From the NCBI GenBank assembly GCA_031275085.1, contig JAISPG010000010.1, positions 1-35,196 on the forward strand: 35,196 bases of DNA, given 5' to 3'. Position numbers and translations under genes: made by a program. The notes under the pieces were generated by a model. That model worked only from the letters and a program-made list of their open reading frames with translations, did no database searches and had not been told where the DNA came from. Positions 33,001 to 35,196 of this stretch are shown here, one piece after another; position 1 is the first letter of the stretch; each line of letters starts with the position of its first letter. The stretch is from Bacteroidales bacterium (lineage in GTDB: Bacteria > Bacteroidota > Bacteroidia > Bacteroidales > ML635J-15).

Positions 33001-35196
33001 AGACTATAGTTTTGTTTGGCATGTTGTGAACGGAGACTGTATGTCCAGTGATACTGTTAATATAGGATTTAAAGTTCCTCCAAGACCATATGCAGGAGCT
33101 AATGATGTAATATGTGGCGGCGAGATCGAATTGAATGCACAACCTACATATACTACTGCAGAAGGATCCCGTTATTCCTGGGAAGGAAGTCAGGTTTCAT
33201 TTACACCTAATGATCAAGCTTCAACAAGTGCTCGGTTAACAACCTCAAATTATGGTACACATGAACTTGTTTTTGCTGAAAGCTATTTAGGCTGTTCCGG
33301 ACAAAGCAGAGTTCTTGTTACTTTTATCAAAATTCCGGAACCTGCAATTTTAACTCCTGTAGATACAGTATGTGGAACAGAATATAACCTTTCAGTACTA
33401 AACAGTGATGTAGGAACTAATCCTAATGTTACCGGAAGATGGAGAGCTTATGAAAATAATATAGAAGTATTTCCAAGTTTCTCTCCTGCCGGAGCAAACA
33501 TTCCTAATGTTCGTGTCGATATAGGTAGTTTCAGCAGTGGTGTTCTTACCAGAAGTCTGGAATTTAGATGGGAAGAAAGAAATAGCTCACATGGAGAAGT
33601 ATGTACTTCCTCTGTTACAACCCAGATATTATTTATAAGAAAACCAAATGCACAGATATTAGGCGATGATCTTATTAATGTTTGTGGAAATTGTGTAACG
33701 CTAAACGCTAATATGGAAGGTGCTACTCCTGGTGCAGAAGGAACATGGGTACTAAAAGAGCCGATGGAAGGAACATGGGAGCCTGATATTACTAGTCCTA
33801 ATGCAACTTTCTGTGCAACTCAAGCAGGTATTTTCGGAAACACCGGTGCAGTAGGTATTGGACTATCATGGACACAAACAATCACCACAGGAGGGACATA
33901 TGCTTGTTCTTCTTCAGCTAATGTTACAGTAAACATGTATCAAAAACCGGTAGCAAATGCAGGACTTGATGCGACAATATGTGGAAACGAATATACATTA
34001 GGAGCTGTTTTCAATATTCCTGAAAATGATGATTATATTCCTTGGGGAAGCTGGTCAGCAATATTGGAAAATCCTGGCGAAACAGCTAATATACAACAAT
34101 CAACCACTGACCACAGTATAAATGATACAGTAAGTGTTAGTGTAAGTTCCAGCAGAATATGGCAGTTTGTATTTACCGAAAGAAACGGAAATCCAGCCAT
34201 TGGTGAATGTTTATCCAGAGATACAGTAAGAGTAGAGTTTGTAAACTATCCTTCCGTATATGTAGGAGAAGATAGGAATATCTGTGGTAACAGGGATACT
34301 TTAAGAGCCCAGGATGGTAACGCTTCCGGAGGATTCTGGTCTTCTTCACATTCTGCTAACATTGATGATAGTAATGTAAGAATAACCGGAGTAACCGGAG
34401 ATTATGGTATAAATTACCGTTTTGTCTGGTATGCACACAATAACAGTATTTCAGGAATAGAGCCTGCTGCTGTATGTCCTTCAAGTGATACGGTATATAT
34501 AACATTCTGGGAAAAACCATCTGCAGCAATAACTACTCCTGCAGAAGATGCCGACCAGTGCGGACGGACAGATATATGTAATGTACTTAAAGCTGATCCT
34601 CCCGGAAGTGGAATAACCGGATACTGGAAAGGTGCCACTAATGTATCGTTTTCTGATGAACATAGCGCAAGCAATGTATGTATACTTAGTGTTCCTTTTT
34701 TCAGGCCTTATGAATTCATGTGGATAGAATATGTTAATTCAATGCCTCAGAATTTCTGTGCAGACACTGCAAGATTCACTATTACTTTCCATGAAATGCC
34801 AAACGCAAATGCAGGTAATGATACCCTATTCTGTGGGAGCAGGGGAACAATTCGTGCTACTCCAAGTGTGGGAACAGGACTCTGGAAAAGTGACAGGGTT
34901 GATAATGTAATTGGTTTTGGAAACGAAACTAATGCTACTACTACTATAGATTGTGACGTATATTTCGGAACATATGATATTATATGGCTCGAAAGAAACA
35001 ATATATGTACAGATGGTGATACGATCAAAGTTACTTTCCAGAAATTACCTTCTGCAGAAGTTAGTGTGATCGATCCTAAATGCAGTAAATGGCCGGCAGT
35101 TATTACTGCAAATGAAACTGAACTGACAAACTACCGCTGGAATCTGGATGGTGGGGTTATAGACAGCAGCCGTTACAACACTAATGGTGGCGAATA
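30041..35196 (+). CDS. Giant secreted CUB/P-domain/Ig-repeat protein (3' end outside window)
   Basis: The frame is open from ATG 30041 to the window edge: at least 1718 residues and no stop. A signal peptide (about 1-19, cleavage near AMSQ) is followed by a CUB domain at about 38-141 with paired Cys. Residues about 310-490 resemble a proprotein-convertase P domain (MEHSYLGDLSLSITCPSG, then NGNWTVTIKDHLGSDNGYIFYWGIRF). From about 924 there are nine repeats of 83-103 residues, beginning near residues 924, 1013, 1099, 1202, 1303, 1404, 1493, 1587 and 1670. Their core is P-x-A-x-A-G-x-D-x-x-x-CG, then a G-x-W turn and W-x-E-x-N before the next C. This architecture is typical of giant Bacteroidota surface proteins exported by the type IX system, whose sorting domain would lie beyond the window. 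It may act as an adhesin, but no enzymatic motif is seen. Confidence 0.87.
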   Translation, partial: MNKIIITLMLFFIGLTAMSQTFLISDDLGTAESSTWTCSGTLYDSGGAGSNYNNDENYTGTICSDNGSTITITFTEFDTELNYDFLTIIDGPIEDAPVLVASASGTSLRGRSFTSSSNCLTFVWTSNSTNTRPGFAANITCGMNCQAFTVNHQSSTTPMTDGTNFIDLCQGTELTITVTGTYPNNGSQGYQQSNSTVNFNWLYITGGRDTTRTNGLNMVSHTRTFTEPGGHYIVVYGVDENGCRNTNYREYKIRVSGNPTFAGTTITPNPVCPGDTVNLIGEVQPFSWRAPIPDIFAGTTFLPDGSGATYTTSLEFTMFGANDRIRTAEDIEQILFNMEHSYLGDLSLSITCPSGNNCLLKSYSTGNPRPVTNYGNNGSTGGGSIHLGFAPDPISSSNPCYLTPGEGLDYWFIPGGTDNFGAGGPTTSITYTDPCGNTETWQQLNSGPYGSYENMSVLIGCPLNGNWTVTIKDHLGSDNGYIFYWGIRFAEDLYPENLWTIENNPASYLWSGENVVNGNNINALGVPTSFGQNVPYTFQMTDNFGCSYDTIVDVTVRDREDALCCIRRNISAGQNASTCELFYQLGATALTADYTGIWTVTGGAASSISFDNVADPNTIARLQNNMFGTYEFTWTEYYRGQEFCSSSATVSITFNPTFDPSIDAISNMCKSGSLVQIVAQSYGTLSISPQTGALDVNNRVFNPSLAAPGTYTITNEVVAECVLNNGIGTASFQVYDELEVTGVTESCVNTIELQVQFTVNGSAGPAASYNVNGMPQTSNPYSNMPGTSEYNYIVTDVHGCSEIIVNGYRNCGCPYYSGTMSTLQLQVLCAGMCIDDTFTHNGDMNDATDPPQGYFEFIIHSGNNVPLRRYASVGEICPSNIPGFSFNTIYYVSPVMSANSAGQADLNHICRSIGAGTPVMWQQSPVADAGRDKDTCGVTIRLQGSPVPSGMFGYWTVVSPAPYNSYYTTGGTSNNDNNPIVVVQQPGDYSFVWHVVNGDCMSSDTVNIGFKVPPRPYAGANDVICGGEIELNAQPTYTTAEGSRYSWEGSQVSFTPNDQASTSARLTTSNYGTHELVFAESYLGCSGQSRVLVTFIKIPEPAILTPVDTVCGTEYNLSVLNSDVGTNPNVTGRWRAYENNIEVFPSFSPAGANIPNVRVDIGSFSSGVLTRSLEFRWEERNSSHGEVCTSSVTTQILFIRKPNAQILGDDLINVCGNCVTLNANMEGATPGAEGTWVLKEPMEGTWEPDITSPNATFCATQAGIFGNTGAVGIGLSWTQTITTGGTYACSSSANVTVNMYQKPVANAGLDATICGNEYTLGAVFNIPENDDYIPWGSWSAILENPGETANIQQSTTDHSINDTVSVSVSSSRIWQFVFTERNGNPAIGECLSRDTVRVEFVNYPSVYVGEDRNICGNRDTLRAQDGNASGGFWSSSHSANIDDSNVRITGVTGDYGINYRFVWYAHNNSISGIEPAAVCPSSDTVYITFWEKPSAAITTPAEDADQCGRTDICNVLKADPPGSGITGYWKGATNVSFSDEHSASNVCILSVPFFRPYEFMWIEYVNSMPQNFCADTARFTITFHEMPNANAGNDTLFCGSRGTIRATPSVGTGLWKSDRVDNVIGFGNETNATTTIDCDVYFGTYDIIWLERNNICTDGDTIKVTFQKLPSAEVSVIDPKCSKWPAVITANETELTNYRWNLDGGVIDSSRYNTNGGE

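Noticed and set aside
30686..35028. Minus-strand open frames inside the giant protein gene
   Set aside because: All overlap the continuous plus-strand frame with clear domain repeats and show no family features.

Overview
The window is a low-GC bacterial chromosome segment that looks like Bacteroidota, most likely a Bacteroidales-type anaerobe. The evidence is repeated use of the Bacteroidota promoter box TAnnTTTG ahead of many genes, a DUF5686/CarboxypepD_reg outer-membrane protein, a giant secreted CUB/P-domain/Ig-repeat protein, lipoproteins with late Cys lipoboxes, and almost no Shine-Dalgarno sequences. No rRNA, tRNA or CRISPR array was seen.

Layout. 285-2319 (minus): queG and a secreted protein of short repeats that may form a beta-propeller. 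2405-4511 (plus): thiL and an unrecognised 276-aa protein, which converges with a CPBP membrane protease at 4482-5366. 5440-5495: eight perfect 7-bp tandem repeats running into the ribD stop codon. 5490-9014 (minus): ribD and a DUF5686 protein from one well-formed promoter. 9244-10260 (minus): an RluB-type pseudouridine synthase with a long basic N-terminus. 10503-13614 (plus): a lipoprotein and an AspT/YidE-type transporter.

13693-22070 is an efflux island. An AraC regulator is divergent from a membrane-fusion lipoprotein, an RND permease split by a one-base frameshift, a MATE transporter and a TolC-type lipoprotein. Its codons are visibly richer in GCG/GCC/CGC than its neighbours, it has one perfect AGGAGG ribosome site, and it contains short palindromic repeats. 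These features suggest horizontal acquisition.

22119-23360 is the most interesting part. An unrecognised gene lies between two imperfect inverted-repeat structures, each about 125 bp, whose layout matches integron attC sites: AACAA after the R'' box, long arms with bulged bases, and a terminal GTT. The start of the proposed cassette (GTTGTGT) is complementary to the R'' box of its own 3' site (GCACAAC) at six of seven positions, as integron recombination predicts. No integrase is in the window, so this would be an integrase-less cassette cluster inserted beside lysC.

23359-28347 (minus) returns to core-like genes: lysC, an AI-2E family permease, a single ORF joining a flippase-like membrane domain to ribose-5-phosphate isomerase B, and era. 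28409-29307 (plus) holds a MmcQ/YjbR protein and a small lipoprotein. 29596 to the window end (plus) holds a small secreted protein overlapping the start of a giant secreted protein of at least 1718 residues that runs off the right edge. All functional calls come from reading the sequence; no database search was possible.
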